From Streptomyces caelestis (GTDB lineage: Bacteria > Actinomycetota > Actinomycetes > Streptomycetales > Streptomycetaceae), in the NCBI RefSeq assembly GCF_001279005.1, contig NZ_LGCN01000074.1:124001-188000 (forward strand): 64,000 bases of DNA, in the 5' to 3' direction. A program made the position numbers and the translations under genes. Numbering within the stretch: position 1 is the first letter of the stretch; every line of letters starts with the position of its first letter. Of this stretch, positions 1-9,496 are shown piece after piece. Below the pieces are notes generated by a model. That model did not search any database, was not told the origin of the DNA, and worked only from the letters and a program-made list of their open reading frames with translations.

Positions 1-1
1 C

Positions 2-2674
2 CTGAGGAAGTTCACCGACGCCCCGTTCCTGATCACCCTGCGCGAGCACACGGCGGGCGGTCTCGTGCCGGACGGTTTCCTGACCGCCGCCGACCTCGGT
101 CACGAGGAGGAGAACGCCGGCTCCAAGACCGTCCTGCTCGACGCGGCCACGGGTGAGCCGGTCGTGCCGAACGGCTCGCTCGGCTTCCGCTGGGCCACGG
201 GCGAACAGGGCCGCTGGAACCTCGACCTCGGCGAGGTGACCCCCGAACTGACCTTGCTGGAACGGGCCGACGACACGGTCGGGATCACACTGCCCCGCTT
301 CGACGAGGGCGCCACCGAGGGCGGGACGACCATGGTCCGCGGAGTGCCGGTCCGCAGGGTCGGCGGGCGCCTGGTCACCACCGTGTTCGACCTGATGCTG
401 GCCCAGTACGGCGTGCGGCGGCCGGGGCTGCCGGGCAGCTGGCCGGTGTCGTACGAGGACGCCACCGAGCCGTACACGCCCGCCTGGCAGGAGACGGTCA
501 CGTCCGTGCCGGCGGAGCAGGCCGCCAGGATCGCGCGGGAGTTCGCCCGCAACGCCGAGCGCACGGGCGGCCGCTCCATGATCGCGCTGGGGGCCGGCAC
601 CAACCACTGGTTCCACTCCGACACCATCTACCGGGCGTTCCTGGCGCTGACCACCCTGACCGGCTGCCAGGGCGTCAACGGCGGCGGCTGGGCCCACTAC
701 GTCGGCCAGGAGAAGGTGCGCCCGCTCACCGGCTTCCAGCACCTGGCGTTCGCCTTCGACTGGCAGCGGCCGACCCGGCACATGGCGGGCACCTCGTACT
801 GGTACCTCAACTCCGACCAGTGGCGCTACGAGGCGTTCGGGCCGGACGAACTGGCCTCCCCGCTGGGCGAGGGGCGGTTCGCGGGCAAGGGGTTCGCCGA
901 CTGTCTGGCGCAGGCGGTGCGGCTGGGCTGGACGCCGGGGCACCCCGGCTTCAACCGCAACCCGCTCGACCTGGCGGACGAGGCGGCGGCGCGGGGACGT
1001 CCGGTCGTCGAGCACGTCGTGGACGAACTGAAGGCGGGGCGGCTGCGGTTCGCCGCCGAGGACCCCGACGACCCGGCCAACTTCCCGCGCGTGCTGACCG
1101 TGTGGCGGGCGAACCTGCTGGGCTCCTCCGGCAAGGGCAACGAGTACTTCCTGCGCCATCTGCTGGGCACGGACGCGGCCGTCCGCTCCGAGGAGACCCC
1201 GCCCGGGAAGCGTCCGCGGGAGGTGGTGTGGCGGGACGGGGCGCCGGAGGGCAAGCTCGACCTGCTGGTCACCATGGACTTCCGGATGACCTCCACAGGT
1301 CTGCTCTCCGACGTCGTCCTGCCGGCCGCGACCTGGTACGAGAAGGACGACCTGTCCAGCACGGACATGCACCCCTTCGTCCACGCCTTCACCCCGGCCA
1401 TCGCCCCGCCCTGGCAGGCCCGCACCGACTACGACGGCTTCCTCGCCATCGCCGACCGGTTCAGCGACCTGGCCGCCGAGCACCTGGGGACGCGCACCGA
1501 CGTCCTGGCGGTGCCGCTGACGCACGACACCCCCGACGAACTCGCCCAGCCCGGCGGGGTGGTGCGGGACTGGAGGGCCGGCGAGTGCGAGCCGGTGCCC
1601 GGACGCACCATGCCCACACTGGTGGTCGTCGAACGGGACTACGCGGCCGTCGCGCAGAAGATGCGCGCCGTCGGCCCGCTCCTCGACACCCTGGGCACCA
1701 CCACCAAGGGCGTCACCGTCCACCCCGACCGGGAGATCGAGGACCTGCGCCGGCGCTGCGGAACCGTCCGCGACGGCGTGGCCGCGGGCCGGCCGTCGCT
1801 GGCCGGCGCCTCCGACATGTGCGAGGCGATCCTGGCCCTGTCCGGCACCACCAACGGCCGGCTGGCCACCGAGGGGTTCCGCGAGCTGGAGCGGCAGACC
1901 GGAAGCGAGGGACTGGTGGAACTCGCCGCCGAACGCGAGGCGGAGCGGATCACGTTCGCCGACACCCGCACCCAGCCGCGCTCGGTGATGACCTCCTACG
2001 AGTGGTCGGGCTCGGAGACCGGCGGGCGCCGCTACTCCCCGTTCGTCATCAACACCGAGCACAAGAAACCGTGGCACACCCTCACCGGCCGCCAGCACTT
2101 CTTCGTCCAGCACGACTGGATGACCGAGCTCGGCGAGCAACTTCCCGTCTACCGGCCGCCGTTGAACACCCCACGGCACTACGGCGACGAGCACCTGCAC
2201 GAGGACGGGCGGGCCGAGGTCACGGTCCGCTACCTCACCCCGCACTCGAAGTGGTCCATCCACTCCACCTACCAGGACAACAAGTACATGCTCGACCTGT
2301 CCCGCGGCGGCCCGGTCATCTGGATGTCCCTGGAGGACGCCGAGAAGATCGGCGTCGAGGACAACGAGTGGATCGAGGCGTACAACCGCAACGGCGTCGT
2401 CGCCTGCCGGGCCGTGGTCACCCACCGGATGCCCGAGGGGACCGTGTACATGTACCACGCCCAGGACCGCAACGTGAACGTGCCGAGGACCGAGGTCAGC
2501 GGCAAGCGGGGCGGCATGCACAACTCGCTGACGAGACTGCTGCTCAAGCCGACCCACCTGGCCGGCGGCTACGCGCAGTTCACCTACGCCTTCAACTACT
2601 ACGGCCCGACCGGCAACCAGCGCGACGAGGTCACCGTCATCCGCCGCCGCTCCCAGGAGGTCGATTACCGATGA
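2..2674 (+). CDS. narG: Respiratory nitrate reductase alpha subunit NarG (5' end missing)
   Basis: Catalytic molybdopterin subunit that reduces nitrate to nitrite at the cytoplasmic face of the membrane. The frame is open from base 2 with no start, so the gene begins upstream. About 890 residues are visible of a protein usually near 1,230, so the N-terminal [4Fe-4S] and Mo-ligand region lies outside. Visible NarG hallmarks include the typical entry segment KFTDAPFLITL, the cofactor-binding stretch ALGAGTNHWFHSDTIYRAFL, and the C-terminal molybdopterin dinucleotide domain with the segment SKWSIHSTYQDN. The stop overlaps the narH start in ATGA, indicating translational coupling. The narGHJI order and overlaps leave little doubt. 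Confidence 0.97.
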   Translation: MRKFTDAPFLITLREHTAGGLVPDGFLTAADLGHEEENAGSKTVLLDAATGEPVVPNGSLGFRWATGEQGRWNLDLGEVTPELTLLERADDTVGITLPRFDEGATEGGTTMVRGVPVRRVGGRLVTTVFDLMLAQYGVRRPGLPGSWPVSYEDATEPYTPAWQETVTSVPAEQAARIAREFARNAERTGGRSMIALGAGTNHWFHSDTIYRAFLALTTLTGCQGVNGGGWAHYVGQEKVRPLTGFQHLAFAFDWQRPTRHMAGTSYWYLNSDQWRYEAFGPDELASPLGEGRFAGKGFADCLAQAVRLGWTPGHPGFNRNPLDLADEAAARGRPVVEHVVDELKAGRLRFAAEDPDDPANFPRVLTVWRANLLGSSGKGNEYFLRHLLGTDAAVRSEETPPGKRPREVVWRDGAPEGKLDLLVTMDFRMTSTGLLSDVVLPAATWYEKDDLSSTDMHPFVHAFTPAIAPPWQARTDYDGFLAIADRFSDLAAEHLGTRTDVLAVPLTHDTPDELAQPGGVVRDWRAGECEPVPGRTMPTLVVVERDYAAVAQKMRAVGPLLDTLGTTTKGVTVHPDREIEDLRRRCGTVRDGVAAGRPSLAGASDMCEAILALSGTTNGRLATEGFRELERQTGSEGLVELAAEREAERITFADTRTQPRSVMTSYEWSGSETGGRRYSPFVINTEHKKPWHTLTGRQHFFVQHDWMTELGEQLPVYRPPLNTPRHYGDEHLHEDGRAEVTVRYLTPHSKWSIHSTYQDNKYMLDLSRGGPVIWMSLEDAEKIGVEDNEWIEAYNRNGVVACRAVVTHRMPEGTVYMYHAQDRNVNVPRTEVSGKRGGMHNSLTRLLLKPTHLAGGYAQFTYAFNYYGPTGNQRDEVTVIRRRSQEVDYR

Positions 2675-4212
2675 GGGTCATGGCCCAGATCGCGATGGTG
2701 ATGAACCTCGACAAGTGCATCGGGTGCCACACCTGTTCCGTCACCTGCAAGCAGACGTGGACCAACCGCACCGGTGTCGAGTACGCCTGGTTCAACAACG
2801 TCGAGACCAAGCCCGGCGTCGGCTACCCCCGCCGCTACGAGGACCAGGAGCAGTGGAAGGGCGGCTGGGCGCTCGACCGGCGCGGGCGCCTGGTGCTGCG
2901 CTCCGGGGGCCGGGTCAGGCGGCTGCTGTCGCTGTTCTCCAACCCCGACCTGCCGTCCCTGGAGGACTACTACGAGCCGGTCACCTACGACTACGACAAC
3001 CTGATCAGCGCCCCCGCCGGGCCCGACATGCCGGTCGCCCGGCCCCGCTCCGTCCTCACCGGCAGACCCACCGGGATCACCTGGGGCGCCAACTGGGAGG
3101 ACGGTCTGGGCGGCGCCCCGCAGAACGCCGGCGCCGACCCCAACCTCTCCGGGGAGTGGGCCGAGAAGGTCAGGTTCGAGTTCGAGCAGACCTTCCTCTT
3201 CCACCTGCCCCGGCTGTGCGAGCACTGCCTCAACCCGGCCTGCGTGTCGGCGTGCCCGTCCGGCGCGATGTACAAGCGGGTGGAGGACGGGATCGTCCTG
3301 GCCGACCAGGACGAGTGCCGGGGCTGGCGGATGTGCGTGACGGCGTGCCCGTACAAGAAGGTGTACGTCAACCACGCCACCGGCAAGGCCGAGAAGTGCA
3401 CGTTCTGCTTCCCGCGCATCGAGGCGGGGCAGCCCACCGTCTGCTCCGAGACCTGCGTCGGGCGGCTGCGCTACCTCGGCCTGCTGCTGTACGACGCCGA
3501 CCGGGTCGGCGAGGCGGCGGCCACGCCCGACGAGAAGGACCTGCTGGACGCCCAGCGCGGCGTCTTCCTCGACCCCTTCGACCCCGAGGTCGTCGCCGCC
3601 GCACGGGAGTCGGGCGTCCCCGAGGACTGGCTGGACGCCGCCCGCCGCTCCCCGGTGCACGCCCTGGTGTCGAAGTACAAGGTGGCGCTGCCGCTGCACC
3701 CGGAGTACCGCACCCTGCCGATGGTCTGGTACGTGCCGCCGCTCTCCCCCGTCCTCGACGCGGTCGACGCGGCCGGCGGCGACCAGGACGACCCCGACCA
3801 CGTGTTCGCCGCCGTCACCCGGCTGCGCATCCCGCTGGAGTACCTGGCGGAACTGTTCACCGCCGGGGACGCCGATGTGGTCGGCGGGGTCCTGATGAAA
3901 CTCACCGCGCTCCGCTCGTACATGCGTGAACGCACCCTCGGCGAGGAGGGCGACGAGAGCGCGCTCGAGGCCGTCGGACTGACCGCGCGGGAGGCCGAGG
4001 ACCTGCACCGGCTGCTCGCCGTCGCCAAGTACGCCGACCGCTACGTCGTCCCCGCCGCGCACAAGGAGGACGCGGCGCTCTTTGCGACGGAGAACCGCTG
4101 CCCCGTCGAGACCTCCGGCGCACCGGGGTCCGGCGACGGCCGCCGTGTGCTGCTCGGCATCCCCGCCCTGCGCCGCCGCACCACCGACACCCCCGCCGGA
4201 GGCCGCCCGTGA
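2671..4212 (+). CDS. narH: Nitrate reductase beta subunit NarH
   Basis: Iron-sulfur electron-transfer subunit linking NarI haem to NarG. The 513 residues match the usual family length. The N-terminal ferredoxin motif has Cys16, Cys19, Cys22 and Cys26. A second group starts with CEHCLNPAC near residue 183. A third, CRGWRMC near residue 216, carries the Trp that replaces a Cys in NarH and makes that centre a [3Fe-4S] cluster. Further ligands lie in AEKCTFC. The start chosen is ATG 2671, overlapping the narG stop; an internal ATG at 2680 is an alternative. The stop overlaps narJ by GTGA. Confidence 0.97.
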   Translation: MRVMAQIAMVMNLDKCIGCHTCSVTCKQTWTNRTGVEYAWFNNVETKPGVGYPRRYEDQEQWKGGWALDRRGRLVLRSGGRVRRLLSLFSNPDLPSLEDYYEPVTYDYDNLISAPAGPDMPVARPRSVLTGRPTGITWGANWEDGLGGAPQNAGADPNLSGEWAEKVRFEFEQTFLFHLPRLCEHCLNPACVSACPSGAMYKRVEDGIVLADQDECRGWRMCVTACPYKKVYVNHATGKAEKCTFCFPRIEAGQPTVCSETCVGRLRYLGLLLYDADRVGEAAATPDEKDLLDAQRGVFLDPFDPEVVAAARESGVPEDWLDAARRSPVHALVSKYKVALPLHPEYRTLPMVWYVPPLSPVLDAVDAAGGDQDDPDHVFAAVTRLRIPLEYLAELFTAGDADVVGGVLMKLTALRSYMRERTLGEEGDESALEAVGLTAREAEDLHRLLAVAKYADRYVVPAAHKEDAALFATENRCPVETSGAPGSGDGRRVLLGIPALRRRTTDTPAGGRP

Positions 4213-5000
4213 CCCCGCTCCCCTCCACCGTGCCCGGGATCGTCCGCACCAGGGTCCGGGCCGCCCTGCGGCGCCCCGTCCGGCCCGTGCCGCCCACCCC
4301 CGAGGAGACGGAACAACGGGCGCTGCTGCTGCGGCTGATGTCGCTGCTGCTGCAGTACCCCGACGCCGGCCTCACCGCCGCCCGGCCGGTGCTCACCGCC
4401 GCCGTCGGGGCGCTGCCGCCCTCCCCGGCGGCCGGGCACCTGGCCGGTTTCACCGCCTGGTTCGCCGGACAGGAGCCCGACGCCCTGGAGCGGCACTACG
4501 TCGAGACGTTCGACCTGCGCCGCAGGAGCGGCCTCCACCTCACCTACTACCTGCACGGCGACACCCGCCGCCGCGGCATGGCCCTGCTCACGCTCGCCCA
4601 GCGCTACCGCGCCGCCGGCTGGGACACCGACGGCGGCGAACTCCCCGACCACCTCCCGGTCGTCCTCGAGTTCGCCGCGCTGACCGGCCTCGGCAAGGGC
4701 GAGGCCCCGCTGCGGCAGCACCGGCGCGGCATCGAACTGATCCACCGCGCCCTGACCGACGCGGACTCCCCCTACCGGCACGTCCTCGCGGCGCTGATCG
4801 CGCTGCTGCCGCCGCCCACCGAGGCCGATCTGCGGGCGGTGGCCGAACTGGCCGCCGAGGGCCCGCCGGACGAGGACGTCGGGCTCGACCCCTACGGGGC
4901 CGGCGGGTTCGCGCCGCCGGGCTCCTTCGTCCCGCCCGGGCAGGCTCCGCCCACCCTCGTGCCGCCGTCCGCCGCGCACCGTCAGGAAGACCGCCGATGA
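4209..5000 (+). CDS. narJ: Nitrate reductase maturation chaperone NarJ
   Basis: Dedicated cytoplasmic chaperone that binds apo-NarG and helps insert molybdenum cofactor and iron-sulfur clusters before membrane attachment; it is not part of the final enzyme. The 263-residue protein is mostly helical, with the family segments LLLRLMSLLLQYPD near the start and HYVETFDLRRRSGLHLTYYL in the middle. It ends in a Pro/Gly-rich tail. It starts at GTG 4209 inside the narH stop (GTGA) and its stop overlaps the narI start, so the four genes form one coupled operon. Confidence 0.94.
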   Translation: MTPLPSTVPGIVRTRVRAALRRPVRPVPPTPEETEQRALLLRLMSLLLQYPDAGLTAARPVLTAAVGALPPSPAAGHLAGFTAWFAGQEPDALERHYVETFDLRRRSGLHLTYYLHGDTRRRGMALLTLAQRYRAAGWDTDGGELPDHLPVVLEFAALTGLGKGEAPLRQHRRGIELIHRALTDADSPYRHVLAALIALLPPPTEADLRAVAELAAEGPPDEDVGLDPYGAGGFAPPGSFVPPGQAPPTLVPPSAAHRQEDRR

Positions 5001-5743
5001 ACGTCTCCGCGACCGACCTCCTCCTCTGGGTCGCCGTCCCCTACGTCTGTCTCGCGGTGTTCGCCGTCGGGCACGTCTGGCGCTACCGCCAGGACCAGTT
5101 CGGCTGGACCTCGCGCACCAGTCAGCTCCTGGAGCACCGGTGGCTGCGCTGGGGCAGTCCGCTGTTCCACCTCGGCGCGTTCATGGTGATCGCCGGGCAC
5201 GTCGTCGGCCTCGCGGTGCCGGCCTCCTGGACGGAGGCGGTGGGCGTCGACGAGCACGCGTACCACGCCACCGCCGTGTGGGCGGGTTCGGTCGCCGGCC
5301 TCGCCATGGTCGCCGGCCTCGGCATGCTGTGCGCCCGCCGGCTGCTGACCCGGCGGATCCGGCTCGGCACCGACCGCAGCGACAAGGTCCTCTTCCCGCT
5401 GTTGTCCGCCACCGTGCTGCTCGGCATCACCGCCACCGCGGCCCACAACGTCCTCGGCGCCGGCTACGACTACCGCTCCACCGTCTCCGTGTGGTTCCGC
5501 GGGCTGTTCACCCTCTCCCCCGAGCCCGGGGCGATCGCCGGGGCGCCGCTGCTGTTCCGGCTCCACGCCCTCACGGCCTGCCTGCTCTTCGCCGCCTGGC
5601 CGTTCACCCGGCTCGTCCATGTGTGGAGCGCGCCGGTCGGCTACCTCGTACGCCCGTACGTGGTCTACCGGCGGCGCACCGTGGCCGGGGCGCCGCGGCG
5701 GCGGGGCGCCGGCGCCGCGCCGGGCGGACGGCGGACCGTGTGA
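4997..5743 (+). CDS. narI: Nitrate reductase gamma subunit NarI (cytochrome b)
   Basis: Membrane subunit that oxidises menaquinol and passes electrons through two b haems to NarH. The 248 residues contain five hydrophobic segments. His58 and His68, and His190 and His208, have the same 10- and 18-residue spacings as the haem-ligand histidines of E. coli NarI, so both haem sites look intact. The start ATG 4997 overlaps the narJ stop. A basic Ala/Arg-rich tail follows the last membrane segment. The stop overlaps a GTG that opens the next, decayed reading frame. Confidence 0.95.
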   Translation: MNVSATDLLLWVAVPYVCLAVFAVGHVWRYRQDQFGWTSRTSQLLEHRWLRWGSPLFHLGAFMVIAGHVVGLAVPASWTEAVGVDEHAYHATAVWAGSVAGLAMVAGLGMLCARRLLTRRIRLGTDRSDKVLFPLLSATVLLGITATAAHNVLGAGYDYRSTVSVWFRGLFTLSPEPGAIAGAPLLFRLHALTACLLFAAWPFTRLVHVWSAPVGYLVRPYVVYRRRTVAGAPRRRGAGAAPGGRRTV

Positions 5744-6290
5744 ACGGGACGGCCGGCACGGCGACGGCGTCCGGGAGGCGCATCGGCCGGCTGACGACGC
5801 CGACCGGGGCCGTCGGCCGGCTCGTCTCCCCGCGCCTCGCGATCGACGACCGGCGACTGCTCGAGGACCCCGACCACGTGCCGTCGTGCGACGTCGGCCC
5901 GGTGGTGGGCCGCGGCAGCGCCATGGCGAGCCCACGGGGGAATCCGCTGGACTTCCCCGACATGCTGACCGGCCCGGGCGCCTTCGCCGCGGTGGCCGTC
6001 CTCGGCGTGACCGTGCCGACGGGGGCGCGGCCGCACCGGGCCCTGTGACCGACGCCGAACGGCGGGGCGCCGGCGGCGGTGGGGTCCGTCCACCGGCTGA
6101 TCCGGCAGTCGCCGTACGCACTCGGCCGCCTCTGCCCGTACCGCGCCGTCGTTCGGATCGTGACCATCGCCCTGTTCCGGTACGTGACCCTGCGCAACCG
6201 CGCGCACGGCGTCATCCCCGTGCCCCGGCGCGGTCGCGCCGCCCCGGACCTGGTCCCGGAGAGCCACTGGCCGCTGCCGGTGCCGTGTGC
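5740..6290 (+). pseudogene. Decayed vitamin K epoxide reductase (VKOR) family gene
   Basis: VKOR proteins are membrane quinone reductases that support disulfide bond formation. The first open part, GTG 5740 to TGA 6046-6048, has the VKOR loop pattern DPDHVPSCDVGPVVGRGS, but the second loop Cys is replaced (VVGRGS where SCGS is usual). After the in-frame stop the same frame resumes at about 6079 with LCPYRAVVRIVTIALF, where the CPYC active site has become CPYR. A premature stop plus loss of both redox Cys positions indicates a dead gene. Its GTG overlaps the narI stop, so it was once coupled to the nar operon. Boundaries are approximate. Confidence 0.8.
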
Positions 6291-6309
6291 CCGCGGGGAG
6301 GCGCCCGCG

Positions 6310-7245
6310 TCAGCCGACCGTCGCCTCCCAGGTGTCGACGGCGTAGTGGACCGTCATGCCGTGGCGGTCGTACAGCCGGGGCGCCCCCGTGGTGTTCCGG
6401 GTGTCCACGCCGAGCCCGACGGTGTCGCGCCCGCGCGCCGCGAACGCCGCGAACGCGTGCCGCAGCAGGAATCCGCCCAGTCCGCGGCCGCGGGCCGCGG
6501 GCAGCACACCGAGGTTGCGGATCCACCCCATGGCCTCGCGGTCGTCCCGTGCGAGCAGGAAACCGACGTCCCCCAGGTCCTCGGTGCCGACGATCCACAC
6601 CAGGGACCAGTCCAGCCTTTCGGCGTCGATGTCGTGCAGCCACGTCTCGCAGGTGCGCGGCCGGAAGTCGAAGTGGTCGGCGAAGGACTCCTGGTACAGC
6701 GCGTGGACGCGCGCCCGGTCCTCCTCGGCGACGCAGTCGCGCACCCGCACGCCCGCGGGGGCCTCGGGAAACGGGTCCCGTGCCGGGTCCAGGGAGCGGC
6801 GCAGCACGTGGTAGCGGCGTACGACCCGCCAGTCGCGTGCCCGGAGGAGTCCGGTGTCGAGGGTGGGCGCCGCGTTGAGGTACAGATGCACCACCGCCCG
6901 TGCCGCCCCGTTCTCACGGGCCTTCTCCAGCGCCCTGGCCTCCATGGCCTCCAGCAGCCGCGCGGCGGCCCCCTGGTGCTCGGGCAGGACGTACTGGTCG
7001 ATGTCGATGCGCTCGCCGCCGGACTCGTCCCACAGCAGCCCGTACGCCACCAGGAGGTCTCCGTCCCGGATGAGCCAGGAGTCCCGTTCCAGGTCGGTGC
7101 CGGGACGCTTCAGCTCGGCCTCGACGATGTGCAGGTCGGTCTCGGGCCGGCCGATCTCGATCTCGTCGATCTTGTTGAGCAGTTCGGTGACGGCGGGCGC
7201 GTCGGTGAGCGCCGCGGGACGCTGTGCGTAGGGCATGAGGCACAA
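6310..7245 (-). CDS. Tandem GNAT-domain acetyltransferase
   Basis: Two GNAT folds occur in one chain of 311 residues, roughly residues 8-160 and 165-310, as in the mycothiol synthase (MshD) architecture. The second half has a clear acetyl-CoA loop, LPAARGRGLGGFLL (pattern R/Q-x-x-G-x-G/A), followed by LGVDTRNTTGAPRLYDRHGM, typical of the GNAT C-terminal strands. The first half has a weaker equivalent, LPEHQGAAARLLEAM. The substrate cannot be read from sequence; MshD itself is normally a housekeeping gene elsewhere. Start is ATG 7245, or MPYAQ nine bases downstream. It is convergent with the nar/VKOR side. Confidence 0.85.
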   Translation of the reverse strand: MCLMPYAQRPAALTDAPAVTELLNKIDEIEIGRPETDLHIVEAELKRPGTDLERDSWLIRDGDLLVAYGLLWDESGGERIDIDQYVLPEHQGAAARLLEAMEARALEKARENGAARAVVHLYLNAAPTLDTGLLRARDWRVVRRYHVLRRSLDPARDPFPEAPAGVRVRDCVAEEDRARVHALYQESFADHFDFRPRTCETWLHDIDAERLDWSLVWIVGTEDLGDVGFLLARDDREAMGWIRNLGVLPAARGRGLGGFLLRHAFAAFAARGRDTVGLGVDTRNTTGAPRLYDRHGMTVHYAVDTWEATVG

Positions 7246-7348
7246 GAATCCGGTCGCGGGGCCCGGAGCGCAACGGTTTTTCGGTGCCGCGGACCACGCG
7301 CCGGGCGTGGCGGGGCACGCCCGGCGTCCTGTGGGAGATCCCCGGCGG

Positions 7349-8131
7349 TCAGCTCGGCCGGTGCTGCTGGGTGAGGATCGCCGCCAGGAGTTCGGGATCG
7401 AACACCGAGGTGTCGGCGAGCCGGGTGGCGGCGGTGAGCGAGTTGAACATGGCCTTGGTGACCCGCAGGGCGGAGGCCGGCCGCCGCAGGACGGGTTTGG
7501 CCCAGGCCAGGACGGCGTCGTCGAGCGCGTCCCGCGGCACGACCCGGTGGAGGACCGACAGACCGAGGGCCTCCTGGGCGTCGAAGACGCGCGCGGTGAG
7601 GATCAGCTCGCGCACCCGGGCGGCCCCCACCTCACTGATCAGGCGGGGGAGCAGCCCGCCCCAGGCGGGAGGCAGGCCGAGGGCGAGTTCGGGCAGGCGG
7701 AAGGACGCGGTGTCCGCACCCACCCGCAGATCGCAGGCGAGCGCGAGCCCGACGCCGGCGCCGACGGCCCTGCCCTGGACGCGGGCGATGGTGACGGCCG
7801 GGTTGGCGGTGAGGGCCTCGCACACGCGCAGGGCCTTCGTCCCGTTGACCCGGACCCCGCCGCCGGCGGGGTCGTCGGCGAGGTGCCGGGGGAACTCGCG
7901 CCGGTCGCCGCCGAGACAGAACTCGTCCCCCGCGGCGGCCAGCACCAGGACCCGTACCTCCGGGTCCTGGTCGTCGAGGACGGTGAGGAGATCCTCCAGC
8001 ATGGCGTCGGTGACGGCGTTCCCCTCTTCGGGGACGTTCAGTTCGACGGTGAGGAGAGGACCCTGCCGATGGGTGCGCAGGGTCTTGAGTATCCGGTCGG
8101 CGGGGAGTCCGGCGAGGGGCGCGGCGATCAT
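7349..8131 (-). CDS. Enoyl-CoA hydratase/isomerase family protein
   Basis: Crotonase-fold protein of 260 residues. The oxyanion-hole regions are visible as AAAGDEFCLGGDRREFP and GRAVGAGVGLALACDLRV, with the catalytic-loop region ELALGLPPAWGGLLPRL after it. Start is ATG 8131, overlapping the TGA of the upstream P450 gene (ATGA), which implies coupled translation. A crotonase at the end of a conservon is not part of the standard cvnABCDE set, so this may act on the product of the P450 or be a passenger. The exact reaction (hydratase, isomerase or other) is not determined. Confidence 0.87.
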   Translation of the reverse strand: MIAAPLAGLPADRILKTLRTHRQGPLLTVELNVPEEGNAVTDAMLEDLLTVLDDQDPEVRVLVLAAAGDEFCLGGDRREFPRHLADDPAGGGVRVNGTKALRVCEALTANPAVTIARVQGRAVGAGVGLALACDLRVGADTASFRLPELALGLPPAWGGLLPRLISEVGAARVRELILTARVFDAQEALGLSVLHRVVPRDALDDAVLAWAKPVLRRPASALRVTKAMFNSLTAATRLADTSVFDPELLAAILTQQHRPS

Positions 8132-9393
8132 GTCGTCACTTTCAAGGAGGTGATACGGCGGAAGACGAGCCGGGAGGTGTCGTACAGGGGCGGTGCGGTG
8201 GGCCGCAGGGTCGGGAAGCGCTCCAGCACCTGGGTGATCAGCTCCCGGGCCTCGAGGCGCGCGAGGGCCGCGCCGAGGCAGTAGTGGGCGCCGCTGCCGA
8301 AGGTGAGGTGACCGCCGCCGCGCAGGACGTCGAAGACGTGCGGGTCCGGGTTGCGGCGGGGGTCGTGGGCCGCCGAGCCGTACAGCACGTGGACGGTGGT
8401 GTCCTTGGCGAGGGGGGTGCCGGCGAGGACCGTGTCCTCGGCGGCGACGTGGGAGTTGAGCCACACCGGGGGGTCGTAGCGCAGGGTCTCCTCCACCAGG
8501 TCCTCGATGTGCTCCGGGTGGGCACGGAGCCATTCGGCCCGGGCGGGGTTCTCGGTGGCGAACCGCACCGCGTTGGTCAGCAGGACCGCGCTGGTCTCCA
8601 GGGAGGCGATGGTGATGAACATCGTCAGGTTGTAGATCACCTGGTCCGCGGCGGCCCGGTCGTCCGGGTGCTGGGCGTCCCAGTGGTGGATCCAGCCGGT
8701 GAGGGCATCGTCGCCGGGCCGGGCCCGCCGGTCACGGATCAGCTCGGTGAAGAAGACCCGCATCTCCCGTGTGGCCTGGGCCGCCAGCGCGAGTTCGTTC
8801 CTGGTGGGCAGCAGTTCCTGGGCGTAGGCCTGCCGGTGGGCGAAGTCCAGGATGTGCGCGTGGTGCTCTTCGGGGATGCGGAGCCACTCACCGACCGTGC
8901 GGACCGGGAGGTGCTCGCCGACCGTGTGGACGAAGTCGGCCTCCCCGTCGGTGCGCAGGCGGTCCTCCAGGTCGTCCAGGAGGCCGGAGGCGAGAGCGGC
9001 GATCCGCGGACGCATGCGCTCCAGGGTGGCGCGGTCGAACGGGTTGCCCAGGGCCCGGCGCTGGCAGGTGTGCGTCGGGGCGTTGAGACGGGAAAGAGTA
9101 CGGGTCAGCTCCTGGGTGGCCAACTCCTGCCAGCGTCTCGGGTCGGGTTGCCGCTCCTGCCAGGCGAAGTCCGGCACGAGCCAGGTCCTGCTGCGCAGGA
9201 CCTGGCTGCATGCCTCGAAACCGGTGACGAGGTAGCCGCCCCAGGGGGCACGTACGACCTCCCCCAGGGCGCGCAGCCCTTCCCAGACGGGAAGGGGGTC
9301 GGTCTGTCCTTCGACGGTACGCAGCCGGCGGATCAGGGAGGTGACGGCGAGGCGGTCGTGGGTGGTGCCGCGTATGTCGCCAACGACGGTCAA
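8128..9393 (-). CDS. cvnF: Cytochrome P450, second P450 of the conservon
   Basis: Haem monooxygenase of 421 residues. The haem-binding loop FGSGAHYCLG places the thiolate at Cys372. The K-helix ExxR is intact in VEETLRYDPP, and the I-helix reads TIASLETSAVLL. The frame is open upstream to an ATG at 9459, but I chose TTG 9393 because AAGGAG lies six bases before it and the upstream part is low-complexity. Conservons often carry a P450 pair in which a CYP157 member is joined by a CYP154/156-like partner; this fits the partner role. An AT-rich patch (9411-9416) upstream could belong to a promoter. Confidence 0.88.
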   Translation of the reverse strand: MTVVGDIRGTTHDRLAVTSLIRRLRTVEGQTDPLPVWEGLRALGEVVRAPWGGYLVTGFEACSQVLRSRTWLVPDFAWQERQPDPRRWQELATQELTRTLSRLNAPTHTCQRRALGNPFDRATLERMRPRIAALASGLLDDLEDRLRTDGEADFVHTVGEHLPVRTVGEWLRIPEEHHAHILDFAHRQAYAQELLPTRNELALAAQATREMRVFFTELIRDRRARPGDDALTGWIHHWDAQHPDDRAAADQVIYNLTMFITIASLETSAVLLTNAVRFATENPARAEWLRAHPEHIEDLVEETLRYDPPVWLNSHVAAEDTVLAGTPLAKDTTVHVLYGSAAHDPRRNPDPHVFDVLRGGGHLTFGSGAHYCLGAALARLEARELITQVLERFPTLRPTAPPLYDTSRLVFRRITSLKVTT

Positions 9394-9496
9394 GCGAAGC
9401 TCCTTTGGCCAAATATTGCCGGTACCGCCGGAACCTACCCTTCCGCCCCTCCGCATCATGCGTCGCTCTGTGTTGCCCCCGTCACATGCCGTTCCG

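Noticed and set aside
820..2670. Plus-strand frame running into narH from far upstream
   Set aside because: The upstream part is Arg/Gly/Pro-rich and overlaps narG in another frame; only the part from 2671 is NarH.
8144..8154. AAGGAGGTGAT on the plus strand, a perfect match to a consensus ribosome-binding site
   Set aside because: It is the reverse complement of codons near the P450 C-terminus on the minus strand, and no plus-strand gene follows.
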